From positions 2,728,001 to 2,792,000 of the forward strand of contig OZ253541.1 of NCBI GenBank assembly GCA_965262365.1: 64,000 bases of DNA. The letters are read 5' to 3'. The position numbers and the translations under genes are program-made. This DNA is from UBA6522 sp965262365. Lineage in GTDB: Bacteria > Pseudomonadota > Gammaproteobacteria > Steroidobacterales > Rariloculaceae. Of this stretch, positions 42,274 through 51,492 are shown in pieces. The notes beneath the pieces are model-generated. The model made no database searches and was not told the origin of the DNA. It saw only the letters and a program-made list of their open reading frames with translations. Numbering within the stretch: position 1 is the stretch's first letter; the number at the start of each line of letters is the position of its first letter.

Positions 42274-42771
42274 CTAGATCAGTTCCTGTTCCTGCAGATA
42301 GAGGCCGCCGACAGAGGCATAGTACCGGATGCCGTCGGCGATTCGGTCGCCATAGGTGCTGAGTCTGGCCTCTCGCCACCACGGATCCTGATCAAGACCC
42401 ACCATCTCCAGCACCAGCACCGCAAGCCCCAGGATGATGGCGCCGCGCCCCAGGCCGAAGATCGACCCCAGGACACGGTCGGTACCGCTCAAACCCGTCT
42501 GTTTGATCAGGGATCCCACCATTTGACCGGCCAGGCCACCGGATACCAGCACCACCACGAAGATGATCAGGCGGCCGACCCACACCTTGAGTTCCGGCGC
42601 CGCCGCCCATTCGCCCATGAAATACGTTGCAACCCAGGAAAAATTCCATGCCAGCCAAATGCCGGCGACCCACGTGACCAGGGAAAGCGTTTCCTTCGCA
42701 AAACCCCGCAACGCGCCAAAGGCGGCAGAGGCGAAACAGATTGTAATGATCACCAGATCGACCCAGGACAT
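42274..42771 (-). CDS. cvpA: CvpA family membrane protein
   Basis: 165 residues with four predicted membrane segments, beginning MSWVDLVIITICFASAAFGALRG. The family is needed for colicin V export in Escherichia coli and affects envelope homeostasis; its activity is not known. GGLAGQMVGSLIKQTGLSGTDRVLGSIFG is the conserved loop and helix. Lies between dedD (21 bases upstream) and purF (5 bases downstream). Confidence 0.94.
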   Translation of the reverse strand: MSWVDLVIITICFASAAFGALRGFAKETLSLVTWVAGIWLAWNFSWVATYFMGEWAAAPELKVWVGRLIIFVVVLVSGGLAGQMVGSLIKQTGLSGTDRVLGSIFGLGRGAIILGLAVLVLEMVGLDQDPWWREARLSTYGDRIADGIRYYASVGGLYLQEQELI

Positions 42772-42792
42772 CTGGCCTGACTCCCCCTCAGG

Positions 42793-43485
42793 TCAATCGC
42801 TGCTGACGACTTGGGCAACAAATTGCTGGTCTCGCAGTGACGACGCAATCTCTTCGGCGCCTTCACGGCTGGGTTCGGGACCCACCCGAACGCGGTACAT
42901 CACGCCCCCGCCCGCGCTATGGGGATAAAGTCTGGCCGTATAGCCTGCGTCCGCGATGCGACCCGCCTGACGGCGAGCATTCTCCTCACTGCCGAAGCTC
43001 CCTACCTGGACCAACCAGCCCGGCCCGGACTGCGCTGGTGCTGTGGTGGAGGATGTGGCACCGGACGCTGCAGATCCGGGCTCGTTGACAGTCTCACGCG
43101 GTGCACCTGCCGAGACCACGGCCGCGTTTTCGGAGGATGCATCCACCCGGACCTCTGCGGTCGTACGTATGGGCGCCGGCACTGCAGGGGCGTCCGGTTG
43201 CGGGGCGACCGAGACGTCGAGCGTGCCTTCAGGGACCCCCTCCGGACCCTGCGGCACCGGTCTGCCCGGAATGTCTGTCGCGCCAGCCTGCGTGGAAGAA
43301 TTCGGCTGACCGTCGAGCCTGATGGTCTGGGTACGCAGCGGTGCCGATCGTTCGGCGGCCGGTACCTGCGCGGCGCCGACTTCGGCGTCCTGCACGGGGC
43401 CGTCAAGCACCCAGGGAATGAGCCACACTGCCAACCCGACCAGCACCGAGGCGCCTATGACTCGTTCTTTCAAACTCCGGTCCAT
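42793..43485 (-). CDS. dedD: SPOR-domain protein DedD
   Basis: 230 residues. A short cytoplasmic start (MDRSLKERVIGAS) and one membrane helix (VLVGLAVWLIPWVL) precede a long Pro/Ala-rich periplasmic linker and a C-terminal SPOR domain (GWLVQVGSFGSEENARRQAG to FVAQVVSSD) that binds denuded septal peptidoglycan. It acts in cell division. The start lies inside the end of folC, with 16 bases overlap, implying translational coupling. Confidence 0.93.
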   Translation of the reverse strand: MDRSLKERVIGASVLVGLAVWLIPWVLDGPVQDAEVGAAQVPAAERSAPLRTQTIRLDGQPNSSTQAGATDIPGRPVPQGPEGVPEGTLDVSVAPQPDAPAVPAPIRTTAEVRVDASSENAAVVSAGAPRETVNEPGSAASGATSSTTAPAQSGPGWLVQVGSFGSEENARRQAGRIADAGYTARLYPHSAGGGVMYRVRVGPEPSREGAEEIASSLRDQQFVAQVVSSD

Positions 43486-44786
43486 GTTGCGGATCTATTA
43501 CCCGCCTGTGACCCGGTGAAGTATAGCCCAAGCGCCGACATCGCGGGACCCACGAGGTAGAAAGAACCGAATACGACAATCCGGTCTCCGGGTTCGGCGC
43601 GGCCCCGAACATGATTACAAGCCGCCTCGGCATCGAGATGAATGGATACTGGACTGCCTGGCCCCAGAACGGCGGTGAGCGCATCCGGCGCCGCACCGCG
43701 GACTCCACCCGCGCAGGTCACAAGCCAATGGTCGATCACGGGCATCAGCGGACCGAGGACGCCTTCGTGGTCCTTGTCTTCCATCATGGCGACGATGCCG
43801 AACGTCCGGCCGCCGACCGGGCGCCTGCGCAGGGCTTCGGCCAGTACGCGGGCGGCGGCTGGATTGTGCGCGACATCGAAAATCCACCGCAAACCGCCGA
43901 CGTCCCGCTCTTCGATGCGCCCGCTCGGCCGCGCTCGCTCGATACCCTGGCTCCACACTGCCCTGTCGAGCGGCAGATCGTTGTCCAGCGATTCCACGAC
44001 AGCCAGGCACCCGGACGCATTGGCGATCTGTTCGCGGCCGCCGAAGCTCGGGCACGGCAGTCCTTCCACAACCCTGTGCACGCTCCTGTAGGTCCATTGC
44101 GAGCGGCCGGTTTCGAAATCGAAATCCGCGCCGAGTCTGCGCAGTTCAGCACCCATTCCGGCGGCATGGACCAGGAGGCTCTCCGGGGGATTCCGCTCGG
44201 CAACGACAGCCGGCTGCCCGGAGCGCATGATGCCGGCCTTCTCGTAGCCGATCGCTTCGCGGGTGGTTCCCAGCCACTCCTGATGGTCCAGATCGATGCT
44301 GGCGATCAGGCTGGCATCGGCGTCGATGGCATTGACCGCATCCAGGCGCCCGCCCAGCCCCACTTCCAGCAGGGCCACATCGACGCCGGTCCTGGCGAAA
44401 TGCAGGAGCGCCGCGACGGTAGAAAACTCGAAATAGGACAATGAGACTTCCCCGCGAGCCTGCTCGATTCGCTCGAACAGCGCGACGATGGTTGCGCTGT
44501 CCGCTTCGATGCCGTCCACTCGGATGCGTTCGTTGAATCGCCACAGATGCGGGGAGGTGAACGCGCCCACCCGGTAGCCGCCTGCCAGATACAGGCTCTC
44601 AAGCAGTGCGACGCAGGAACCCTTGCCATTGGTCCCGCCGATCGTAATCGCACGGTACGACGGCGCCCTCAGGGAAAGTCGATCCAGAACCCTCCCGACT
44701 CGCTCCAGCCCGAGATCGATCTTTTTCGGGTGCAGCGTCTCCAGACGTTCGAGCCACGCTTCCAGTTCGACTGAACCAGCCTCCAT
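43470..44786 (-). CDS. folC: Folylpolyglutamate synthase / dihydrofolate synthase
   Basis: 438 residues. Adds glutamate to dihydropteroate and to folates. ATP-binding loop GGTNGKGSCVALLESLYLAGG, then GAFTSPHLWRFNERIRVDG, LLEVGLGGRLDAVNAIDAD and SIDLDHQEWLG are typical of the Mur-ligase family branch. DVAHNPAAARVLAEAL is the C-domain motif. Placed between accD and dedD as in Escherichia coli; a 164-base gap separates it from accD. Confidence 0.96.
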   Translation of the reverse strand: MEAGSVELEAWLERLETLHPKKIDLGLERVGRVLDRLSLRAPSYRAITIGGTNGKGSCVALLESLYLAGGYRVGAFTSPHLWRFNERIRVDGIEADSATIVALFERIEQARGEVSLSYFEFSTVAALLHFARTGVDVALLEVGLGGRLDAVNAIDADASLIASIDLDHQEWLGTTREAIGYEKAGIMRSGQPAVVAERNPPESLLVHAAGMGAELRRLGADFDFETGRSQWTYRSVHRVVEGLPCPSFGGREQIANASGCLAVVESLDNDLPLDRAVWSQGIERARPSGRIEERDVGGLRWIFDVAHNPAAARVLAEALRRRPVGGRTFGIVAMMEDKDHEGVLGPLMPVIDHWLVTCAGGVRGAAPDALTAVLGPGSPVSIHLDAEAACNHVRGRAEPGDRIVVFGSFYLVGPAMSALGLYFTGSQAGNRSATWTGV

Positions 44787-44950
44787 GGCTCAACGCCCTC
44801 CCGGTGTCCCATGAGTTCCTGCCATTTCAGAGCGAGCCTGAGGCGCCGATACGAGGCGCGGGCCGCAGCCGATAGCGGACCCATTGGCAAGTACCGCAAC
44901 GCGGTAGCCGCACCTCGGTCTCGCTGTCGAGAATCGCCGTTCGGGCACGT

Positions 44951-45811
44951 TCAGACCGGGCGCGGCCGGTCAAGCAGCTTGGCAAGCAGAAAGGCGACTT
45001 CGTCGCGAACCTGTCTGCGATCGACGATCATGTCGAGCGCGCCCTTTTCCAGGAGGAATTCGGCACGCTGGAATCCCTCCGGAAGCGTTTCGCCAACGGT
45101 CTGCTCGATTACGCGCGGACCGGCGAACCCGATGAGCGCCCTGGGTTCGGAGACATTGATGTCGCCGAGCAACGCCAGACTGGCCGACACACCCCCCGTC
45201 GTCGGGTCCGTCATGACCGATATGTAGGGTTGCCCGGCCTCGGCGAGTGCCGCAAGCGCGGCACTGGTCTTGGCCATCTGGAACAGGGACAGCAGCGCTT
45301 CCTGCATGCGCGCACCGCCGCTGGCGGAGAAACAGATCAACGGCCGCTGATGTTCAATGCAATACGCCGTTGCCCGGCAAAACCGTTCACCGACAACGGA
45401 GCCCATGGAGCCACCCATGAAGCGGAACTCGAATGCGGCCGCAACCACGGGAATCGCCCTTACCGTTCCTGCCATGACAACCAGCGCGTCCCGCTCTCCA
45501 GTGGCCTTCTGGGCCTGTGTCAAGCGGTCGCGGTAGCGCTTGCTGTCCCGAAACTTCAGTGGATCCAGGGGCTCGAGGTTGGCGGCGATTTCCACCCCCG
45601 AATCCGGATCGAGGAACATCTCCAGCCGATCGCGCGCACTGATCCGCAAGTGATGCTCGCACTTGGGGCAGACCATCAGGTTTCGCTTGAGTTCAGCGCG
45701 GTAAAGCTGCGCCGAGCAGCCGCTGCACTTCACCCACAAACCCTCCGGGACGGAGCGCATTCGCGTCTCCGTCTTGATGCGGGAGGGCATCAATTTGTCG
45801 AACCAGCCCAT
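44951..45811 (-). CDS. accD: Acetyl-CoA carboxylase carboxyltransferase beta subunit
   Basis: 286 residues from the ATG at 45811 (MGWFDKLMPSRIKT); the open frame upstream has no family likeness. The zinc ribbon has C29, C32, C48 and C51. GGSMGSVVGERFCRA, ICFSASGGARMQE and MTDPTTGGVSASLALLGD form the crotonase-like carboxyltransferase core. Works with AccA to make malonyl-CoA. In many relatives trpF, trpB and trpA lie between truA and accD; here an unknown exported protein gene does. Confidence 0.97.
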   Translation of the reverse strand: MGWFDKLMPSRIKTETRMRSVPEGLWVKCSGCSAQLYRAELKRNLMVCPKCEHHLRISARDRLEMFLDPDSGVEIAANLEPLDPLKFRDSKRYRDRLTQAQKATGERDALVVMAGTVRAIPVVAAAFEFRFMGGSMGSVVGERFCRATAYCIEHQRPLICFSASGGARMQEALLSLFQMAKTSAALAALAEAGQPYISVMTDPTTGGVSASLALLGDINVSEPRALIGFAGPRVIEQTVGETLPEGFQRAEFLLEKGALDMIVDRRQVRDEVAFLLAKLLDRPRPV

Positions 45812-46018
45812 GGACCGTCTCGCCCTGTCCGGCTGCGAATGATAACCAAAAGCAGTGACGTGCACATTGAACCGGTCACTCGCCGACCTTGCGTCGAGCG
45901 CCTGGCCCCGTACCGGGCCATCGATACCGCGAGTGCGCCGGCGCGCAGCACACCTGCATTGATGATGTTCGCGGGTCAGGCGTATGATCAACGTATCGCT
46001 GGCCCAGAGGAGAATCGG

Positions 46019-46948
46019 ATGGAACACTCATCAATCAAACATTTCCGCGACCTGAGCCTGGCTGCCGCAGTTTTCCTCTGCATGAGTTCGATCGCCGACG
46101 CCCAGTCCATCGAAAACCCGGATGTCTACGCTGTGGCATCCGAGGTAGCCGATGAAATTGAAATAATCCGTGAAGTCATGGGCCGGCCGTTCGACGACAG
46201 TCCGCGCCTGCCCGCCTCGGGTGTATCCCAGTTTGAAGTCTATTTCCAGGCCCAGACCCTGTTCCGCAAGTCCAACCAGCTTGCACAGGAGTACGCCGGT
46301 GCAACACGCGTCGCGGCGCCCCCGGTTCCTGAAGGCGATCTTCAGTCCAGCGACACACATGCGGTGGTTGCAGGCGCCCTGGAACAGATCAGGCTGGTCA
46401 AGGAAGCGCTCGGCGTCGATATCGAGATACCGGCCCAGTCGCGCGGATCAGCGTCCGCGACCGGCGTTTTCATGACGATTCTGGATGCCAACCGACAGCT
46501 CAACCTGCTGCTCGACGTGCCGATACTGCCGCGGGATGTCTTCGATCAAGTGACGCTGGCAGTGCTGTACAGCGCCGCCATACTCGCGCACAACGGGATC
46601 GAGGACTATGTGCCCGATGCCATGCCGTTTGACACCTACAGGCGCCCGGCCGACGTTTACAGGCTACTGCTGAACAGCGCCGATCTGCTGAGCAGTCTGG
46701 CGGAGCAATCCGGCGTCTCCGTACTGCGGCTCAGTTCCCGCCGCAACATCCCCGACGATATAGAACCCGGCCACGTATACGACCTCGCCCGGATCCTGGT
46801 TGCGGGACTTGCGGTGGTGTCGGACGCCCTGGATGCCCAGGACGTCTTTCCGGAGCTGGAGCAGCCGGAGCTGATCTTCCCGACGCAGGTCTACGCCCGC
46901 GCCACGGTGCTGCGGCAACAACTGGAGGAACTGGACGCCTTGCCCTAG
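46019..46948 (+). CDS. Exported hypothetical protein, helical
   Basis: 309 residues; ATG at 46019 follows GAGGAGA, a strong site. LSLAAAVFLCMSSIADAQ is a signal peptide with cleavage near residue 28. The mature protein is predicted mostly helical, with repeated patterns such as DVYAVASEVADEIEIIREV, THAVVAGALEQIRLVKEAL and PGHVYDLARILVAGLAVVSD, which suggest two or three related helical repeats. No catalytic motif or cysteine pattern is seen. It stands alone, divergent from accD and convergent with truA. Function unknown. Confidence 0.85.
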   Translation: MEHSSIKHFRDLSLAAAVFLCMSSIADAQSIENPDVYAVASEVADEIEIIREVMGRPFDDSPRLPASGVSQFEVYFQAQTLFRKSNQLAQEYAGATRVAAPPVPEGDLQSSDTHAVVAGALEQIRLVKEALGVDIEIPAQSRGSASATGVFMTILDANRQLNLLLDVPILPRDVFDQVTLAVLYSAAILAHNGIEDYVPDAMPFDTYRRPADVYRLLLNSADLLSSLAEQSGVSVLRLSSRRNIPDDIEPGHVYDLARILVAGLAVVSDALDAQDVFPELEQPELIFPTQVYARATVLRQQLEELDALP

Positions 46949-46981
46949 CAGTTTTCGCCCCGGCGACCGGCGCGCTGACGC

Positions 46982-47776
46982 CTAGGGAAAAGGGGTTTTC
47001 CATGCAAGCCCGGGCAAGTCGTATCGGCGCGGATAACGTACCCCGACCATCGTAAGCCCCTGCGCCGGTGCGGTGACACCGGCCCTGGTGCGGTCGCGGC
47101 CGGCCAGCACCTCCGCCGCCCAACCCGGCGGCGCAGCGCCCCGGCCAATCTCAACAAGTACACCCACCAGGTTTCGAACCATGTGCTGGAGAAAGGCATT
47201 GGCCTCGAATTCCAGGTGCAGCAAGCCATCGGCCCGGTACAACGCCACCGACGTGAGCCGCCGCATGGGAGTGGCCGACTGGCAGCCCGCCGCGCGAAAC
47301 GCAGAAAAATCCCGCTCTCCCAATAGCGCGCTGGCCGCCGCGCACATCGACGCACAATCCAGCGTCTCGCGCCGCCACCAGCTTCGATGCCGCAACAACG
47401 CCGAGCGCGTCGCACGCTCGATGATCAGGTACCGATAGCGACGCGCCGTAGCCGTATGGCGCGCATGAAAACTTGCATCCACCTGCCGAACCCAACGAAC
47501 GGCCGCATCCTCGGGCAGATTGGAATTGATCCCCAGGAGCCACTGCCGGGACGTGCGTCGGGCGCGGGTGTCGAAGTGGGCAACCTGACAATGAGCGTGG
47601 ACGCCCGCGTCGGTACGCCCGGCGCCTGTCACGCCGATTCGTTCGTCGGCAACCGTTGATACGGCTGCCTCCAACACGCCCTGAACGCTGCGCCCGGACC
47701 GCTGTATCTGCCAGCCGACGAAGTCGGTGCCATCGTATTCCAGCCCCACGGCGAGCCGGTGCGTGGTCGTCGTCAT
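46982..47776 (-). CDS. truA: tRNA pseudouridine(38-40) synthase TruA
   Basis: 264 residues. Makes pseudouridine at positions 38-40 of the anticodon arm. The catalytic aspartate is D56 in GAGRTDAGVHAHCQV. GLEYDGTDFVGWQ, FHARHTATARRYRY and NAFLQHMVRNLVGVLVEIG are conserved. It lies 54 bases downstream of fimV, the common asd-fimV-truA order. Confidence 0.97.
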   Translation of the reverse strand: MTTTTHRLAVGLEYDGTDFVGWQIQRSGRSVQGVLEAAVSTVADERIGVTGAGRTDAGVHAHCQVAHFDTRARRTSRQWLLGINSNLPEDAAVRWVRQVDASFHARHTATARRYRYLIIERATRSALLRHRSWWRRETLDCASMCAAASALLGERDFSAFRAAGCQSATPMRRLTSVALYRADGLLHLEFEANAFLQHMVRNLVGVLVEIGRGAAPPGWAAEVLAGRDRTRAGVTAPAQGLTMVGVRYPRRYDLPGLAWKTPFP

Positions 47777-47830
47777 GGAATCAGTTTGCGGATTCCGGAA
47801 TACCTGACCTGGACTCCGGTCGTTCGCCCC

Positions 47831-49273
47831 TCAATCCTGATCGTCCGAGGTGCCGGGTTTCTCCTTCGCGGGAGGCTTGATTTCTTGAAGCAGCGCCTCC
47901 GCCTGCTGGCGCTGGTTCCGGTTGCCCGCCTTCACGATGGCACGCACAGTGCGCTGCGCTGCTGCGTTATCACCCATGTCCACGTAGGCGCGTGCCAGGT
48001 CGAGTTGCGATTCGACCTCCATGGTTGCCTGCGATTCGGCCATGCTGCCGGTATCCTCGCTGGACCGGGAGTCTTCATCCGTGTCATCGGCAACCGAAAT
48101 TTGAGCAGCCTCCCGGCGCTCTCCACGCGTTCCCCTGCGCCGGCCAAAAAGAAACCCTATCAATATTCCAACAAGCAGCAGGGTCCCGACGCCCATGGCA
48201 ATGGCCGTGGTGGCTGCACGGCTGGCGGCCCGATTCAGTTCAACCCAGATCCCGCGCAGGCCGGGTGGCGGTGCCGGAGGTATGGCGGCACGCGCCGCCG
48301 CGGCGGCTACCTCGGCCGCCTGGGCCGCGGCCTGGGCCTCCACGAGCTGTTCCCGCAGCGCCAGCAACTCGTCATCCCGAGTCTCGAGCAATTGGCGCGT
48401 GCCTTCCAGTTCGGCCTGCAACTCATCGGCTTCGGCGGCCAGGGCGCCGTCTTCCTGCCCCGCGGGGAGCGGGGGCTGCCCCCGGCTCTCCGATTCGGCC
48501 AACCACACGTCGAGTTGGCGGATCGCTTCCGCAGTCGCCTCTTCCACCGTCAGCCGCCGTGCCTGCACGGCTTCGGGAATTCGCAACGTCGCACCCTGGT
48601 AGATCCCGTTCATGTTGCCGCCGAAGCCGCGCGGATTGGCCTCGAATATCGCGACCAGGATCTGGTATGAATGCACGCCCAACGCGCTGAACCGCGTAGC
48701 CAGGCTCCACAGCGTTTCGTCGGCCCCTACGGGACCATAGGTTTCAAGCGAACCGGCTCCAACCGGCCGCGGTTGCGCACCGGGCGCGGGCAGGTCTCGC
48801 GGCCCGAAGGAGTAAATCCGCACCAGCCGGCCCACGGGCCAGTCCGGGAGCCGCAGCCACGTCGCCTCCACCAGCACGGTCATCGGCGACGCCAACGGGT
48901 TCGGCGACGTCATCCGAACGATGCTTTCGCCATCGCTGTCGCGGGCGACTTCAAAGCGCAGTTCGTCGAGTTCCGGGGTGCGGTCGAGGCCGTTGCGAAG
49001 GAATGTGGTCTCGGAGGCAACGCCCACCTGAAGAGCCCATAATTCCTGGGCGGTGACCAGTTCGACGGGAATTTCCGCCTGCAGGGGTTGACCGGGCGCA
49101 GACGTGAGCACCATGTCCCCCAGACCCACCGCGCCCGCCGGCATTGCGGCGAGCCACACCACCAGGAGCGCGTGTCGGAAACCCGGTTTCCCCGGCGATC
49201 GACGTTTCGGCGACGATGGTGCGGCGGTTCGCAACGGCTTTGTATCCAGTGGCGCGACAGCCCCAAGATACAT
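47831..49273 (-). CDS. fimV: FimV-type peptidoglycan-binding protein
   Basis: 480 residues from the ATG at 49273, overlapping the asd stop as TGATG. After a signal-like segment (HALLVVWLAAMPAGAVGLGD) come the FimV N-terminal domain (VLTSAPGQPLQAEIPVELV), a degenerate LysM region (YGPVGADETLWSLATRFSA to YQGATLRIPE), a coiled coil (about 255-335), one membrane span (TTAIAMGVGTLLLVGILIGF) and a TPR-like cytoplasmic end (DLARAYVDMGDNAAAQRTV). FimV supports polar type IV pilus and related functions. Pseudomonas FimV is about 900 residues, so this is a short version with a reduced cytoplasmic part. Confidence 0.9.
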   Translation of the reverse strand: MYLGAVAPLDTKPLRTAAPSSPKRRSPGKPGFRHALLVVWLAAMPAGAVGLGDMVLTSAPGQPLQAEIPVELVTAQELWALQVGVASETTFLRNGLDRTPELDELRFEVARDSDGESIVRMTSPNPLASPMTVLVEATWLRLPDWPVGRLVRIYSFGPRDLPAPGAQPRPVGAGSLETYGPVGADETLWSLATRFSALGVHSYQILVAIFEANPRGFGGNMNGIYQGATLRIPEAVQARRLTVEEATAEAIRQLDVWLAESESRGQPPLPAGQEDGALAAEADELQAELEGTRQLLETRDDELLALREQLVEAQAAAQAAEVAAAAARAAIPPAPPPGLRGIWVELNRAASRAATTAIAMGVGTLLLVGILIGFLFGRRRGTRGERREAAQISVADDTDEDSRSSEDTGSMAESQATMEVESQLDLARAYVDMGDNAAAQRTVRAIVKAGNRNQRQQAEALLQEIKPPAKEKPGTSDDQD

Positions 49274-50298
49274 CACAGGTAACGATCCACCAATATTTCC
49301 GCAATTTGCACGCTGTTCAGGGCGGCGCCCTTGCGCAGATTGTCCGCCACCACCCAGAGGTTGATGCCTCGCGGATGGGAAATATCTTCGCGGATGCGCC
49401 CGATGTAGACCGCGTCGCGGTTGGCGGCCTCGGTCGTCGCGGTGGGGTAGTCCCCTGGATTCTCGCCATCCAGGACGACCACGCCGGGCGCCGCGTGAAG
49501 CAGGTCGCGAACCTCCTCGACGGTGAGCTTCTCACGAGTCTCGATATGCAGCGCCTCGGAATGGCCCAGGTAAACCGGCACGCGGACACAGGTCGGATTC
49601 ACCAGAATGTCGGGGTCTTCGAGAATCTTGCGAGTCTCCCAGACCATTTTCATCTCTTCCCTGGTATAGCCATTGTCCATCAGCCGGTCGATCTTCGGCA
49701 CAACGTTGAACGCCACGGGTTTTTCGTGATTGGACTGCGGCTCGACTTCGCTGCCCCCCAGGATTGCGCGGCTTTGTGCCGTCAATGACTCCATGGAGAG
49801 GCGGCCGGCGCCCGACACCGACTGGTAGGTGGATACGTTGACTCGCTCGATGCCCACCGCGTCGTTGATGGGTTTCAGTGCGACTACCATCTGAATCGTC
49901 GAGCAATTGGGATTGGCGATGATGCCGTGGTTCGTGTGATCCGCGATTCGATGGGGGTTGCACTCCGGCACCACCAGGGGGATGTCGTCGTCATAGCGAA
50001 ACTGCGACGTGTTGTCCACCACGACTGCGCCCGCCGCCGCCGCCCGGGGAGCCGCCCAGGCCGAAATCGAAGCACCTGCCGAAAACAGGCCCACGGCCAC
50101 CTGACGAAAATCGAAATCGTCAAGCACGCCGACTTCCACGGCTTTGCCCCTGAATTGCACCGTGCGGCCGGCGGATCGTTCGCTTGCCAACGGGAACAGC
50201 CGGCCAACAGGAAAATCCCTGGCCTCGAGAATCTGCAGCAAGGCCTCCCCGACGGCACCGGTCGCCCCGGCGATGGCCACATCATAGGTTGCAGACAT
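49273..50298 (-). CDS. asd: Aspartate-semialdehyde dehydrogenase
   Basis: 341 residues from the ATG at 50298. Reduces aspartyl phosphate to aspartate semialdehyde for lysine, methionine, threonine and diaminopimelate. The nucleotide motif GATGAVGEALL is at 11-21, and the catalytic cysteine is C132 (ANPNCSTIQMV). VSTYQSVSGAGR and RVPVYLGHSEAL are the usual substrate-binding parts. The stop overlaps the fimV ATG. Confidence 0.97.
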   Translation of the reverse strand: MSATYDVAIAGATGAVGEALLQILEARDFPVGRLFPLASERSAGRTVQFRGKAVEVGVLDDFDFRQVAVGLFSAGASISAWAAPRAAAAGAVVVDNTSQFRYDDDIPLVVPECNPHRIADHTNHGIIANPNCSTIQMVVALKPINDAVGIERVNVSTYQSVSGAGRLSMESLTAQSRAILGGSEVEPQSNHEKPVAFNVVPKIDRLMDNGYTREEMKMVWETRKILEDPDILVNPTCVRVPVYLGHSEALHIETREKLTVEEVRDLLHAAPGVVVLDGENPGDYPTATTEAANRDAVYIGRIREDISHPRGINLWVVADNLRKGAALNSVQIAEILVDRYL

Positions 50299-50329
50299 GA
50301 TTGCCCCTGTCGATCTGACTTCGTCAGCC

Positions 50330-51427
50330 CTACTGTTCGATGCCGATGGCCGGCGTTTCGGACTGTACGTCGGCGTTCTGGGCACGATGGCGCAGGTAGT
50401 GATCCATCAGCGTAAGCGCCAGCATGGCCTCTGCGATGGGTGTTGCCCGCAGCCCGACACAGGGATCGTGACGGCCCGTGGTGACGATCTGTGCAGCCTT
50501 GCCGGTACGATCAACCGTGCTCCCCGCCACCTGTATGCTCGACGTTGGTTTCATAGCGATGCTGACCAGAATGTCCTGCCCGGAGGAGATCCCGCCAAGG
50601 GTTCCGCCGGAGGAGTTCTTGGTGAATCCATCGGGGGTGATTTCATCCCGGTGCGTGCTGCCGTGCTGCTGCACGCACTTGAACCCGTCCCCGAATTCCA
50701 CCCCCTTGACCGCGTTGATGCTCATCATTCCGTAGGCGACGGCGGCTTCAAGCTTGTCGAATACGGGTTCGCCCAGTCCGGTGGGCACGCCGGTGGCAAC
50801 GATGTTGATTCGCGCCCCGATGGAGTCTCCCTTCTTGCGCAGGTCGTCCATGAAGGCTTCGAGCTCGCCCAGCCTGTCCGGGTCCGCACAGAAGAACGGA
50901 TTGTTATCGATCGCGTCCAGATCGTGGACGCCGAGTTCCAGCGGCCCGAGTTGCGCCACGTACCCGTAGATACTCAGTCCGAGTTGTTCAAGCAGGTACT
51001 TGCGCGCGATGGCGCCGGCCGCCACCCGCATCACCGTTTCCCGGGCGGAGGCGCGCCCGCCGCCGCGGTAGTCGCGGATGCCGTACTTCTGCTGATAGGT
51101 GTAGTCGGCGTGCCCCGGCCTGAATGTGTCCTTGATCTTGCTGTAGTCCCGCGAGCGCTGATCCACGTTCTGCACCTGCAGCCCGATGGCGGTTCCGGTG
51201 GTCACACCCTCGAAAACCCCGGAAAGGATAATGACCTGGTCGGGCTCCTTGCGCTGGGTGACATGCCTTGAACGGCCGGGACGGCGCCGGTCGAGATCAA
51301 CCTGTATGTCGGCTTCGGACAGCGCCAGCCCCGGCGGGCAGCCGTCCACCACGCACCCCATGGCGGGGCCGTGGCTCTCGCCGAAGGTCGTGACCGTAAA
51401 CAGTTTTCCGTAAGTATCGCCAGCCAT
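50330..51427 (-). CDS. aroC: Chorismate synthase
   Basis: 365 residues. Last step of the shikimate pathway, using reduced FMN. GESHGPAMGCVVDGCPPG near the start, RPGHADYTYQQKYGIRDYRGGGRASARETV in the middle and GISSGQDILVSIAMKPTSS late are the three PROSITE-type signatures. It is 65 bases downstream of prmB, the usual prmB-aroC order, and 31 bases before asd. Confidence 0.98.
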   Translation of the reverse strand: MAGDTYGKLFTVTTFGESHGPAMGCVVDGCPPGLALSEADIQVDLDRRRPGRSRHVTQRKEPDQVIILSGVFEGVTTGTAIGLQVQNVDQRSRDYSKIKDTFRPGHADYTYQQKYGIRDYRGGGRASARETVMRVAAGAIARKYLLEQLGLSIYGYVAQLGPLELGVHDLDAIDNNPFFCADPDRLGELEAFMDDLRKKGDSIGARINIVATGVPTGLGEPVFDKLEAAVAYGMMSINAVKGVEFGDGFKCVQQHGSTHRDEITPDGFTKNSSGGTLGGISSGQDILVSIAMKPTSSIQVAGSTVDRTGKAAQIVTTGRHDPCVGLRATPIAEAMLALTLMDHYLRHRAQNADVQSETPAIGIEQ

Positions 51428-51492
51428 ATCCAGGAGTTCCTTGCGTCCGAATCGAACGCGTCCGAGACGTGCGGTTCCGCCCTGAGTGCGAT

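Noticed and set aside
45230..46018. N-terminal extension of the exported helical protein across accD
   Set aside because: The frame is open but runs antisense through accD; the ATG at 46019 has a GAGGAGA site and begins a signal peptide.
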